The position numbers and the translations under genes are program-made. A model generated the notes under the pieces. The model saw nothing but the letters and a program-made list of their open reading frames with translations, had not been told where the DNA came from and did not search any database. From NCBI GenBank assembly GCA_020849655.1, contig JADLFU010000269.1:1-64000 (forward strand): 64,000 nt of DNA, written 5' to 3'. This document shows positions 9,033-16,463 of the stretch, piece after piece (the stretch's first letter is position 1; each line of letters starts with the position of its first letter). The DNA is from Polyangiaceae bacterium. Its GTDB lineage: Bacteria; Myxococcota_A; Polyangia; Polyangiales; Polyangiaceae.

Positions 9033-9560
9033 TCAGCGCTCGCGCAGTCGGGGCATCAGCTCGACCAGGTTGCAGGGCCGCGTGCGGCTGTCGAGCTGAG
9101 ACGCGAGGATGTGGTCCCACGCGTCGCGGCACGCGCCGGTCGAGCCCGGGATCGCGAAGAGGTACGTGCCGCGCGCGACGCCCGCCGTGGCGCGCGACTG
9201 CATCGTCGACGCGCCGATGGACTGGTAGCTCAGCCACCGGAACAGCTCGCCGAAGCCGGGGATCTCCTTCTCGCAGACGCGCGCGAAGGCCTCGGGCGTG
9301 ACGTCCCGGCCGGTGAGGCCCGTGCCGCCGGTCGCGAGCACGACGTCGACCGCAGGATCGTCGATGAGCCTCGTGAGCGCCACCTCGAGGCGCCCGACGT
9401 CGTCGATGACGATCTCGCGCGAGACGACCCGGTGCCCCGCGGCGGTCGCGCGGTCGACGAGCGCCTGCCCGGACGTGTCCGTCTCGAGCGTGCGGGTGTC
9501 GGAGACGGTGATCACGGCCAGCTGCACGGGGACGAGCGGCCGCGTCGTGTCGATGCTCAT
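9033..9560 (-). CDS. moaB: Molybdopterin adenylyltransferase-type protein MoaB/MogA
   Basis: A 175-residue single-domain protein of the MoaB/Mog fold, used in molybdenum cofactor synthesis (adenylylation of molybdopterin). Conserved segments are VITVSDTRTLETDTSG near the N-terminus, the nucleotide/substrate loop LATGGTGLTGRDVTPEA and the C-terminal FAIPGSTGACRDAWD. Length and architecture are normal. It is transcribed alone, divergent from the LamG lipoprotein gene with which it shares a very short promoter region. Its start codon lies 8 bases from a TATACG hexamer. Confidence 0.93.
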   Translation of the reverse strand: MSIDTTRPLVPVQLAVITVSDTRTLETDTSGQALVDRATAAGHRVVSREIVIDDVGRLEVALTRLIDDPAVDVVLATGGTGLTGRDVTPEAFARVCEKEIPGFGELFRWLSYQSIGASTMQSRATAGVARGTYLFAIPGSTGACRDAWDHILASQLDSRTRPCNLVELMPRLRER

Positions 9561-9568
9561 CGCCTCGC

Positions 9569-9594
9569 CGTATACACGGCTTCTCTGCTAGCGT
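9569..9594. promoter_or_regulatory. Compact divergent promoter region between moaB and the LamG lipoprotein
   Basis: On the minus strand TATACG (9569-9574) ends 8 bases before the moaB ATG. On the plus strand TAGCGT (9589-9594) ends 13 bases before the GTG at 9608. The two -10-like hexamers are only 14 bases apart, so each gene's polymerase would cover the other's start site. Confidence 0.45.
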
Positions 9595-9607
9595 GGGGCG
9601 GACCTAC

Positions 9608-10819
9608 GTGCACCGCTCGCTCGCCGCGTCCTCCCTCTGTTGTGTCCTGATCCTCGCGTGCTCCGGCAGCGACAGCGGCGCCGACGGCGCGGCGCCCGGC
9701 CCCTCCGGCGCCGGCGGCGCGACGGGCCTGGGCGGAGGGCTGGCGTCCGGGGGCCTCGGCGGCAAGCCCGTGGGCGGCGGCGCGGGCGGCGCGGGCGGCG
9801 CGGCGAAGGCGGGCGCGGGCGGGATCGCCGGCAAATCAGGGACGGCGGGCGCGGGGGCGAACGCGGGATCGAGCGCGGCGGGCGCGGCGGGCAGCGGCGG
9901 CGCGGCGGGCAAGGGAGGCACGGCCCCGTATCCGCCCCCGATCTGCGCGGCGCTCGTCCTCGACGGCAAGGAGGCCCGCGCGGTCGCGCCGTGGATCGCC
10001 CCGTACGACGTCGCGGGGGCGCTGACGGTCGAGGCGTGGGTGGAGCCGCTCTCCTTCCCGGTCGGCGCCGCGGCGCCGATCGTCGCGCACTGGGACGGCG
10101 CGACGGACACGGCGTCGTACGGGCTGTTCCTGCAGCCGGGCGGCAAGGCCGCGTTCTTCGTGTCCTCCAACGGCGCCGCGACCTCCGGCGTCTCGTCGGC
10201 GAAGCCGCTGAAGACGGGCGTGATGCAGCACGTCGCCGGCGTGTTCGACCCCTCCGCCAAGGCGCTCCGCTTGTTCGTCGACGGGGCGCTCGACGCGACG
10301 TTGCCGGTCACCTTCAAGGCGCCGATGGCCGTGGTCGGCGCCGCGCTCACGCTCGGAAACTTCGCGTCTCCCACGGCGGCCCAGCAGTCGCTGTTCGGCG
10401 CCATCGCGTCCGCGCGCGTGGCCTCGACGGCGCGCTACACGGCGGCCTTCGTGCCGGCCTACCCGCTCTCGGCCGATCCGTCGACGTTCGCCGCGTTCGC
10501 GCTCGACGCCGAGCTGTCGACCAAGGCGCTCGACGGGTCGAGCAGCTCGAACGCCGCCCAGCTCATGGGCGGCGCGAAGATCGGCAAGCCTGCGTCGTGC
10601 TCGGGCGGAGGTGGCGGGGCCGCCGGCGCCGCGGGGCACGCCGGCGCGTCGGGCGGGGCCGGCGTGGGAGGGGCGGCAGGCAAGGCTGGCAGCGCGGGCG
10701 CGTCCGGCGGCGGTGGCGCGTCCGGCGGCGGTGGCGCGTCCGGCGGCGGTGGCGCGTCCGGCGGCGGTGGCGCGTCCGGCGGCGGTGGCTCCTCCGGGAG
10801 CGCGGGCAAGGGCGGCTGA
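9608..10819 (+). CDS. LamG/concanavalin-like lipoprotein with Gly-rich linker and tail
   Basis: About 403 residues. The signal peptide ends in lipobox LILAC (about residue 18), followed by a Gly/Ala linker of some 80 residues. A beta-sandwich of the laminin-G_3/concanavalin type comes next: LTVEAWVEP, then SYGLFLQPGGKAAFFVSS, QHVAGVFDPSAKALRLFVDG and LTLGNFAS. Such domains usually bind carbohydrate or protein. The C-terminus is a second Gly-rich tract with five identical ASGGGG units. GTG 9608 is preferred because GTG 9593 lies inside the putative -10 and 9608 gives a shorter, cleaner signal peptide. No enzymatic residues are seen; the ligand is unknown. Confidence 0.8.
   Translation: MHRSLAASSLCCVLILACSGSDSGADGAAPGPSGAGGATGLGGGLASGGLGGKPVGGGAGGAGGAAKAGAGGIAGKSGTAGAGANAGSSAAGAAGSGGAAGKGGTAPYPPPICAALVLDGKEARAVAPWIAPYDVAGALTVEAWVEPLSFPVGAAAPIVAHWDGATDTASYGLFLQPGGKAAFFVSSNGAATSGVSSAKPLKTGVMQHVAGVFDPSAKALRLFVDGALDATLPVTFKAPMAVVGAALTLGNFASPTAAQQSLFGAIASARVASTARYTAAFVPAYPLSADPSTFAAFALDAELSTKALDGSSSSNAAQLMGGAKIGKPASCSGGGGGAAGAAGHAGASGGAGVGGAAGKAGSAGASGGGGASGGGGASGGGGASGGGGASGGGGSSGSAGKGG
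10700..10789 (+). repeat. Five tandem 18-base repeats coding ASGGGG
   Basis: Five apparently identical copies of GCGTCCGGCGGCGGTGGC, in frame with the LamG lipoprotein, lie just before its stop. In-frame 18-base units allow copy number to change without frameshift. Confidence 0.9.
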
Positions 10820-10825
10820 CACCTG

Positions 10826-10859
10826 GTCGCTGACGAGGGCGCTCTCCCCCGTCAGCGAC
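10826..10859 (+). terminator. Perfect 10-bp inverted repeat after the LamG lipoprotein gene
   Basis: GTCGCTGACG (10826-10835) and CGTCAGCGAC (10850-10859) are perfect reverse complements separated by 14 bases, which themselves hold a GGG/CCC pairing. It starts 7 bases after the stop codon. There is no T-run, so it is either a U-poor terminator or mRNA-end hairpin, or an operator for the purQ promoter just downstream. Confidence 0.5.
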
Positions 10860-10880
10860 GCGCCGCGCGCCGATCCGCGC

Positions 10881-10886
10881 TATGAG
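10881..10886 (+). promoter_or_regulatory. Candidate -10 (TATGAG) 7 bases before the purQ ATG
   Basis: TATGAG ends 7 bases before ATG 10894. This favours 10894 over the in-frame ATG at 10882, which lies inside the hexamer. Confidence 0.35.
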
Positions 10887-10893
10887 CGCCGCC

Positions 10894-11589
10894 ATGCGCG
10901 CCGCCGTCGTGGTGTTCCCTGGGTCCAACGCCGATTCCGAGATGCTCGCCACGCTGCGCCTCGCTGGCTTCCTTGCGGTCTCCGTGTGGCACAAGGAGAC
11001 CGCGCTCCCGTCGCCTGTCGACCTCGTCGCGTTGCCGGGAGGCTTCTCCTACGGTGACTACCTCAGGTGCGGCGCGATCTGCCGCGCGAGCCCGATCCTG
11101 CCGGCCATCCAGGCGCACGCGGCGCGCGGCGGGCTCGTGCTCGGCGTGTGCAACGGCTTCCAGATCCTGACCGAGGTCGGCCTGCTCCCCGGCGCGCTGA
11201 CGCGCAACGCGCACCTGCGGTTCGAGTGCAGCGACGTCTGGGTGACCCCCACCGGAGACAGCGCGTTCACGCGCGGGCTGCCGCGGGTCTTGTCGCTGCC
11301 GATCGCGCACGCGGAGGGCCGGTACCAGGCCGACCACGAGACCCTCGCGCGCCTCGAGGACGAGGGGCGGATCGCGCTCCGATACTGCGACGCGCACGGC
11401 ACCCCGAGCGACCGCGGCCCGAACGGCTCCGTCCGCGGCATCGCCGGCGTGATCGGCGGCCCGTCGAGGAACATCCTCGGGCTGATGCCGCACCCCGAGC
11501 GCCGCAGCGAGGCGCTGCACGGCGGCGCGGACGGCAAGCTCCTCTTCGACGCCGCGCGGGCGTCGCTCCTCGCGGGGGTCGCCGCGTGA
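10894..11589 (+). CDS. purQ: Phosphoribosylformylglycinamidine synthase glutaminase subunit
   Basis: Class I glutamine amidotransferase subunit that supplies ammonia to PurL in the fourth step of purine synthesis. The triad is visible: Cys in LGVCNGFQILTE, and His and Glu in MPHPERRSE. VVFPGSNAD at the N-terminus and ALPGGFSYGDYLR are PurQ hallmarks. The length of 231 residues is typical. Neither purL nor purS is adjacent. It heads a chain of four genes joined by 4-base GTGA overlaps, the rest being a membrane protein, a methyltransferase and a ferredoxin. Confidence 0.95.
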   Translation: MRAAVVVFPGSNADSEMLATLRLAGFLAVSVWHKETALPSPVDLVALPGGFSYGDYLRCGAICRASPILPAIQAHAARGGLVLGVCNGFQILTEVGLLPGALTRNAHLRFECSDVWVTPTGDSAFTRGLPRVLSLPIAHAEGRYQADHETLARLEDEGRIALRYCDAHGTPSDRGPNGSVRGIAGVIGGPSRNILGLMPHPERRSEALHGGADGKLLFDAARASLLAGVAA

Positions 11590-12338
11590 GCCGCGACGAC
11601 TCGACCCTCGCGCCCGGCGACGATCCCGTCGCGCCGCCGGCGCTCGGCAACCCGGCGGCGCGGCCTGGGCCCGCGGCGCACGAGCGGTGCCCGCACTGCG
11701 GCACCACGGCCGTGCTCGAGCGCTCGTCGAGCCTCAGGTTCGTGTGCGGCGTGTGCGGCAAGGCGCGCGTCCCCATCGACGATCCGAAGCTGGAGCGCAG
11801 CTTCGACGAGCGCGACGCGCTCGCGCGGGCGACGACCGCGCGCAACGCCGCGCGCGTGTGGATGGCGATCTCGGCGACGTCGGGCGCGTTCTCGATCGTC
11901 TCGCTGATGTTCCTCGCGCTGGCGGTCGCGTTCGCGTCGCCGCCGCTCCTCGCGTCTCTCCTCGCCCTGCTCGCCGCGGTGACGCCGCTCGCGTTCGCGC
12001 TGTGGGGTCGGGGCCGCGCGCGCGCGCACGAGGCCGCCGTGGGGCCGGCGCTCGAGGAGGGCTGGGCGGCCGCCGCGCGCGAGATCGTCGAGGAGCGAGG
12101 CGACGTGTCCGCCGACGAGCTCGCGAGGCTGCTCCGGGTCGACGGAGCGTGGGCGGAGCGCGTGCACGCGTCGCTCGGCGCGCAGCACGGCGTCCGGGCT
12201 CGCGTGCGGGAGGAGGACGCGGCGCTCTCGTTCGAGGCGGACGCGAAGAAGCTCCGCGTGAAATCCGCGGTGGGCGACGCCGAGGCGGCCGCGGACGAGG
12301 CGAGCGCCGCGCCGGAGGAGGAGCGAGAGCGCGCGTGA
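11586..12338 (+). CDS. Zinc-ribbon membrane protein of unknown function
   Basis: About 250 residues, not recognised beyond its parts. There is an N-terminal zinc ribbon CPHCGTTAV...FVCGVCGKA (two CxxC pairs, about residues 36-58), then a charged stretch. Two adjacent transmembrane segments follow (FSIVSLMFLALAVAFAS and LLASLLALLAAVTPLAFAL, about residues 105-140). The soluble C-terminal region contains VSADELARLLRVD, which looks like a helix-turn-helix or winged-helix piece, and an acidic tail. The start is a GTG overlapping the purQ stop (GTGA). Its position between purQ and a nucleic-acid methyltransferase does not suggest a clear function. Confidence 0.75.
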   Translation: MSRDDSTLAPGDDPVAPPALGNPAARPGPAAHERCPHCGTTAVLERSSSLRFVCGVCGKARVPIDDPKLERSFDERDALARATTARNAARVWMAISATSGAFSIVSLMFLALAVAFASPPLLASLLALLAAVTPLAFALWGRGRARAHEAAVGPALEEGWAAAAREIVEERGDVSADELARLLRVDGAWAERVHASLGAQHGVRARVREEDAALSFEADAKKLRVKSAVGDAEAAADEASAAPEEERERA

Positions 12339-13549
12339 AGGGGGAGCGTCGCGCGCTCTCGCACCTCGGTGGGGAGATCGAGACGGCAGGGGACGCGTCC
12401 GCCGCCCGCCTGCTCGCCGCGGCGCTCTCGTCGATCAGCGAGGCCGGCGCGCGCGCGCACGTCCACGCGTTTCATAGCTACCCGGCGCGGCTGCACCCGG
12501 ATCTCGCGCGCGGGCTGGTCTCGGCGCTCGCGCCCGCGGGAGGGGTCGTGCTCGATCCGTTCGCGGGGAGCGGCACGGTGCTCGTCGAGGCGCGCCTGCT
12601 CGGCCGCGCGGCGGTGGGCTCGGACCTGAACCCGCTCGCCGTCTCGCTCGCCCGGCTGAAGGTGACCGGGAGGGACGCCGCGCGCCGCGATCGGCTCGTC
12701 GCCGCGGCGCGGAGGGTCGCAGACGTCGCGACGGCGCGGCGCAAGCAGCGCGCCGGCGCGTCCCGGCGCTATCCTCGAGAGGACGTCGAGCTGTTCGCGC
12801 CTCACGTCCTGCTCGCGCTCGACGCGCTGCGCGTGGGCATCGAGGCCGATCCAGACGCCGAGGCGCGGGGCGATCTCTGGCTCGTGCTCTCGTCGATCTT
12901 GACCAAGCTCGCGCGTCGCCGCGGCGACTCGTCCGACCAGGCCGCGGAGAAGCAGCTCGCGCGGAGCTTCCCGGCGAGGCTGTTCGTGATGCGCGCCGAG
13001 GAGCTCGCCGGCCAGCTCGGCGATCTCGAGCGCGCGCTGCCGCCCGGCGCGCCGCCCCCGCGCGTGCTGCTCTCGGACGCGCGCGAGCTCGGGCCGGTCG
13101 ACGACCGGAGCGTCGATCTCGCCGTCTCGTCGCCGCCGTACCCGGGCAACTACGACTACCTGTCGCACCACCGCGACAGGCTGCGCTGGCTCGGCCTCGA
13201 CGCGCGGCAGCTCGACCGAGGCGAGCTCGGCGCGCGTCGTCACCTCTCCCCCGACCCCGCGCGCGCCGTCGACGTGTGGACGGCGCAGCTCACGGCGTCG
13301 CTCGTCGCGCTCCGCCGCGTGCTCCGCGCGGACGGCGCGGCCGCGCTCGTGCTCGCCGACAGCGCGGTCGGCCGCGTCGCGCTGCTGGAGGACGAGCTGG
13401 TCGCGCGCGCCGCGCCCCGGGCGGGGCTCGCGCTCGTCGCCCGCGCGTCCCAGCCTCGCCCCCACTGTCACGCGGCGTCGGCGGCCGCGTTCGGCGCGCG
13501 CCCGCGCAGGGAGCACGTCCTCTTGCTCGCGGGGGCGCGCCGGCGGTGA
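12335..13549 (+). CDS. DNA (or tRNA) methyltransferase, amino-group specific
   Basis: About 404 residues of the SAM-dependent amino-methyltransferase fold. The sequence FHSYPARLHPDLARGL leads into motif I LDPFAGSGTVLVEA (about residue 72). The catalytic motif IV follows much later as SSPPYPGNYDYLSHH (about residue 267). An SPPY rather than DPPY tetrapeptide is typical of N4-cytosine and some N6-adenine DNA methylases. The order motif I then IV is also that of Trm11-like tRNA methylases, so the substrate is not certain. There is no restriction endonuclease next to it; it would be a solitary methylase. The GTG start overlaps the previous stop by 4 bases. Confidence 0.75.
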   Translation: MKGERRALSHLGGEIETAGDASAARLLAAALSSISEAGARAHVHAFHSYPARLHPDLARGLVSALAPAGGVVLDPFAGSGTVLVEARLLGRAAVGSDLNPLAVSLARLKVTGRDAARRDRLVAAARRVADVATARRKQRAGASRRYPREDVELFAPHVLLALDALRVGIEADPDAEARGDLWLVLSSILTKLARRRGDSSDQAAEKQLARSFPARLFVMRAEELAGQLGDLERALPPGAPPPRVLLSDARELGPVDDRSVDLAVSSPPYPGNYDYLSHHRDRLRWLGLDARQLDRGELGARRHLSPDPARAVDVWTAQLTASLVALRRVLRADGAAALVLADSAVGRVALLEDELVARAAPRAGLALVARASQPRPHCHAASAAAFGARPRREHVLLLAGARRR

Positions 13550-13848
13550 TCACGGTCCGGGTCGAAGAGAGCGCGCGAGGCCCTGCGCGCGAGGGTCGAC
13601 TCCGGGGCGCCCGCCTCGTCGATTTCGTCGACGAAGCGCGCGCGCCCATCCCGCTCTCGTGCCGAGGCGGGACGTGCGGGACGTGCAGGGTCCGCGTGCT
13701 CGAGGGCGCCCACCTGCTCGCGCCTCCCTCCGCGCGCGAGGCCGAGACGCGGGCGTGGTTCGGGGAGGGGCCTGATGTCCGGCTCGCGTGCGTCGCGCGC
13801 GCCGTGGCCGGTGGGCGCGGCCTGCTGCGGCTCGTCGCGCTCGACTGA
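13546..13848 (+). CDS. Small plant-type [2Fe-2S] ferredoxin
   Basis: A 100-residue protein with the ligand pattern SCRGGTCGTCRV (Cys-x4-Cys-x2-Cys) and a fourth Cys in LACVARAV, spaced as in plant/adrenodoxin-type [2Fe-2S] ferredoxins. It is an electron carrier; the redox partner is unknown. It begins with GTG overlapping the methyltransferase stop (GTGA) and closes the purQ chain. Only a weak functional link to its neighbours can be drawn. Confidence 0.8.
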   Translation: MITVRVEESARGPAREGRLRGARLVDFVDEARAPIPLSCRGGTCGTCRVRVLEGAHLLAPPSAREAETRAWFGEGPDVRLACVARAVAGGRGLLRLVALD

Positions 13849-13876
13849 CGGCGGCGCGGCCGCGCCGGCCGTGTGC

Positions 13877-13882
13877 TATCCG
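13877..13882 (+). promoter_or_regulatory. Candidate -10 (TATCCG) 7 bases before the ppiC-like start
   Basis: TATCCG ends 7 bases before ATG 13890; transcription from it would be leaderless or nearly so. Confidence 0.45.
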
Positions 13883-13889
13883 GGCGCTC

Positions 13890-14513
13890 ATGTCCGACCG
13901 CGATGACGAGGCCCGCGACGACGCCGCGTCGCCAGATCCCGAGGCCCCGCGCAGGAGGCGCCGCCGCCGCAGCGACGACGCCCCCGCGGAGGAGCCGCAC
14001 GACGCGCCGCCAGCGCCTCCGTCGGACGCCGGCCCGGACGATCCGTACTGGTGGACCCCGCACGCCGTGCTGTTCACGCTCGTGATGGTCGGCGTGTGGG
14101 GCTTCTTCGGCGGCATGGACAAGATCGGGCGCCCGGCTGCCCCGGGCCCCGACGCGCCCGCGGCGGCGGCGCACGCGGAGCCGACCGAGATAGGCGCGCA
14201 GCACCTGCTCGTGATGCACAAGGACTCGCAGCGCGTGCCGCCCGGCATCACGCGGACGAAGGACGAGGCCCGCGCGCGCGCCGCCGACGCGCTCGCGCAG
14301 CTCAAGGGTGGAAAGCCCTTCGACGACGCCGTCCGCGAGTACTCCGACGAGCCGGGCGCGAAGGACCGCAACCCGCCGGGGAGCCTCGGGACGTTCGCGA
14401 AGGGCGCGATGGTGCCCGCGTTCTCGGACGCCGCGTTCAAGCTCGCGGTCGGCGCCCAGTCGGGCGTGGTCGAGACGCCCTTCGGGTTCCACGTCATCAA
14501 GCGCACGAAGTGA
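13890..14513 (+). CDS. Membrane-anchored parvulin-type peptidyl-prolyl isomerase
   Basis: About 207 residues. An N-terminal highly charged cytoplasmic segment (acidic, with an Arg-rich run) is followed by one transmembrane helix (AVLFTLVMVGVWGFFGG, about residues 57-73). A periplasmic parvulin/PpiC domain comes next: IGAQHLLVMHKDS, GKPFDDAVREYSDEP, GSLGTFAKGAMVPAFSDAAF and the closing VETPFGFHVIKRT. It should assist folding of exported proteins by cis-trans isomerisation of prolyl bonds. It leads a three-gene chain with the esterase and RNase HII, each joined by a GTGA overlap. Confidence 0.88.
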   Translation: MSDRDDEARDDAASPDPEAPRRRRRRRSDDAPAEEPHDAPPAPPSDAGPDDPYWWTPHAVLFTLVMVGVWGFFGGMDKIGRPAAPGPDAPAAAAHAEPTEIGAQHLLVMHKDSQRVPPGITRTKDEARARAADALAQLKGGKPFDDAVREYSDEPGAKDRNPPGSLGTFAKGAMVPAFSDAAFKLAVGAQSGVVETPFGFHVIKRTK

Positions 14514-15484
14514 CGTCGCTCGGCCGGGCCATCAACCGCGGGCTGCACGTCGTCGGCGATCGCGTCGTGCACCTCGCGGCCCGCGTCGGCTACGCGACCC
14601 CGCTCGCGCAGCCCTCGCGCTACGGCGTCGAGCTGCACCGCGACGTGCCCTACGGCGACGGGGGCAAGGCGCACCTCGCGGACGTGTACGTCCCGCGGCG
14701 CTCGCCCTTCGGCGCGAGGATGCCGCTCGTCGTCTACGTGCACGGCGGCGGCTTCGCGATGCTGTCGAAGGACACCCACCGGGTGATGGCGATGCAGTTC
14801 GCCGCGCGCGGGTACCTGGTCGTCAACGTCAACTACCGCCTCGGCCCGCGACACGCCTACCCGGCCCCGCTGCTCGACGTGGCGCAGGCGGTCGGGTTCG
14901 CGTGCGCCGAGGCGGGGCGGTGGGGCGGCGATCCTGCGCGGCTCGTCCTCGCGGGCGAGTCCGCGGGCGCGAACCTCGTCACCGCGCTCACGATCGCCGC
15001 CTGCGTCGACCGCCCCGAGCCCTTCGCGCGGGCGCTGCGAGCGACGGGCGTGCGGCCGCGGGCGACGCTGCCGATCTACGGCCTGCTGGATCTGACGGCG
15101 ATCGAGCGGTTCTGGAGCGACCGCCCGCTGCCTCGCCACCTCCGCGCGCAGATCGTCCACGCGTGCGAGGCGTACGTCGGGCGGCCGTCGCAGCTGACGT
15201 CCCTGACGATGCCGCTCGCGAGCCCGCTGCGCGTGCTCGAGGAGCTCTCGCCTGTCGCGGCCCGCGAGCTGCCGCCGTTCTTCGCGGCGGTGGGCACGGC
15301 CGATCCCTTGCTCGACGACACGCGCCGGCTCGGCGCTGCGCTCGCGCGGCTCGGCGTGCGCGCCGACGTCGTCGTGCACCCGGGGGAGATCCACGGCTAC
15401 AACGCGATGCTCTTCCGCGACGCCGCGCGCGACATGTGGCGCCGCGCGTTCGATTTCGTGCGTGACGTGCTGCCGTCGTCGTGA
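14510..15484 (+). CDS. Alpha/beta hydrolase, hormone-sensitive-lipase type (esterase family IV)
   Basis: About 324 residues. The oxyanion-hole motif VHGGGFAM, the nucleophile elbow [10 protein letters not shown], Asp in [10 protein letters not shown] and His in GEIHGYNAM make a complete catalytic triad in the order of the HSL/GDXG esterase family. It should hydrolyse short- to medium-chain esters; there is no signal peptide, so it is probably cytoplasmic. The start is a GTG overlapping the stop of the isomerase gene, and its own stop overlaps the rnhB start, so the three are translationally coupled. Confidence 0.85.
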   Translation: MTSLGRAINRGLHVVGDRVVHLAARVGYATPLAQPSRYGVELHRDVPYGDGGKAHLADVYVPRRSPFGARMPLVVYVHGGGFAMLSKDTHRVMAMQFAARGYLVVNVNYRLGPRHAYPAPLLDVAQAVGFACAEAGRWGGDPARLVLAGESAGANLVTALTIAACVDRPEPFARALRATGVRPRATLPIYGLLDLTAIERFWSDRPLPRHLRAQIVHACEAYVGRPSQLTSLTMPLASPLRVLEELSPVAARELPPFFAAVGTADPLLDDTRRLGAALARLGVRADVVVHPGEIHGYNAMLFRDAARDMWRRAFDFVRDVLPSS

Positions 15485-16284
15485 AGGCGCCGACCCTCGC
15501 CGAGCTGCGGCGCCTCTACGTCGACGAGGGTCGCAGCCTGCCCATCGAGCTCGAGCGCGCGCTCGCCGCCGATCCGCGCGCGGGCGCCCGCGCCCTCCTC
15601 CGCGCCGTGGAGGCCAGGCGGAGCGCCGCGCGCGCCGAGGGGCAGCGCCTCCGCGTGATGCTCCGGCGCGAGCGCGAGCTGTGGGCGTCCGGCGTCGCGC
15701 GCGTCGCCGGCGTCGACGAGGCCGGCGTGAGCCCGCTCGCCGGGCCTGTCTGCGCCGCCGCCGTGATCTTGCCGGTCGGCTGCCGTCTGCCGGGCGTGGA
15801 CGACTCGAAGAAGCTCGACGCGCCGACGCGCGCGAGGCTCGCGGAGGTCGTGAAGCGCGACGCGGTCGCGTGGGCCACGGCGTTCGCGTCGCCCGAGGAG
15901 ATCGATCGCCTGAACCCCTACCACGCGAGCCTGCTCGCGATGACCCGCGCCGTCCGCGCGCTCGGCGTCGCGCCCGAGCACCTCCTGATCGACGCTCGCA
16001 GCCTGCGCGACGTGCCGCTGCCGCAGGACGCGATCGTGGGCGGCGACGGCAAGAGCCTGTCGATCGCGGCGGCGTCCATCCTCGCGAAGACGACCCGCGA
16101 CGCGCTGATGATCGAGCTCGACGCGACCTATCCGGGGTACGGCCTCGCGCAGCACAAGGGCTACCCCGTGAAGGCGCACGTCGAGGCGCTGATGCGGCTC
16201 GGCGTGACGCCCATCCACCGCCGGTCGTACGAGCTCGTGCGCGAGGCGCTCGCTGGCGGCCCGCGGCAGACACGCCTGTTTTGA
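15481..16284 (+). CDS. rnhB: Ribonuclease HII
   Basis: Removes misincorporated ribonucleotides and RNA in RNA-DNA hybrids. The 267-residue protein has the family's optional N-terminal extension of about 70 residues, then GVDEAG (first two acidic catalytic residues), [32 protein letters not shown] and the C-terminal HKGYPVKAH. The glycine-arginine-glycine loop normally found in DEAGRGPLAGP reads [11 protein letters not shown] here, so the Arg that contacts the RNA-DNA junction in studied enzymes is absent. The GTG start overlaps the esterase stop (GTGA). Confidence 0.93.
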   Translation: MKAPTLAELRRLYVDEGRSLPIELERALAADPRAGARALLRAVEARRSAARAEGQRLRVMLRRERELWASGVARVAGVDEAGVSPLAGPVCAAAVILPVGCRLPGVDDSKKLDAPTRARLAEVVKRDAVAWATAFASPEEIDRLNPYHASLLAMTRAVRALGVAPEHLLIDARSLRDVPLPQDAIVGGDGKSLSIAAASILAKTTRDALMIELDATYPGYGLAQHKGYPVKAHVEALMRLGVTPIHRRSYELVREALAGGPRQTRLF

Positions 16285-16400
16285 CGCCGGTCACGTGGGC
16301 CGGGCGCGGCGTGGTAGATCCCCCGGGCGCGTCGCTCGTCCGTTGACGATGACAGATTCGCGTCCGACTACTTCTCGTCTCGTTTCTGCGTCGGCTACTC

Positions 16401-16429
16401 TGGAATTCGCGCCCCTTTCTCGCTAGGGT
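16401..16429 (+). promoter_or_regulatory. Possible promoter of the zinc-ribbon/GYF gene
   Basis: TGGAAT (16401-16406), 17 bases, TAGGGT (16424-16429); the start codon follows 34 bases later. The -35 is a weak match, so this is tentative. The rest of the 16285-16463 gap shows nothing else. Confidence 0.35.
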
Positions 16430-16463
16430 CGAACCAAAGCCTCCTGAGAGGACTCTCCCCCCA

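Noticed and set aside
10700-10789. CRISPR-like direct repeats
   Set aside because: Contiguous 18-base units with no spacers, in frame inside a coding region.
11586-13549. Restriction-modification system or other phage-defence island
   Set aside because: Only a solitary methylase; no nuclease, helicase or toxin gene, and base composition matches the surroundings.
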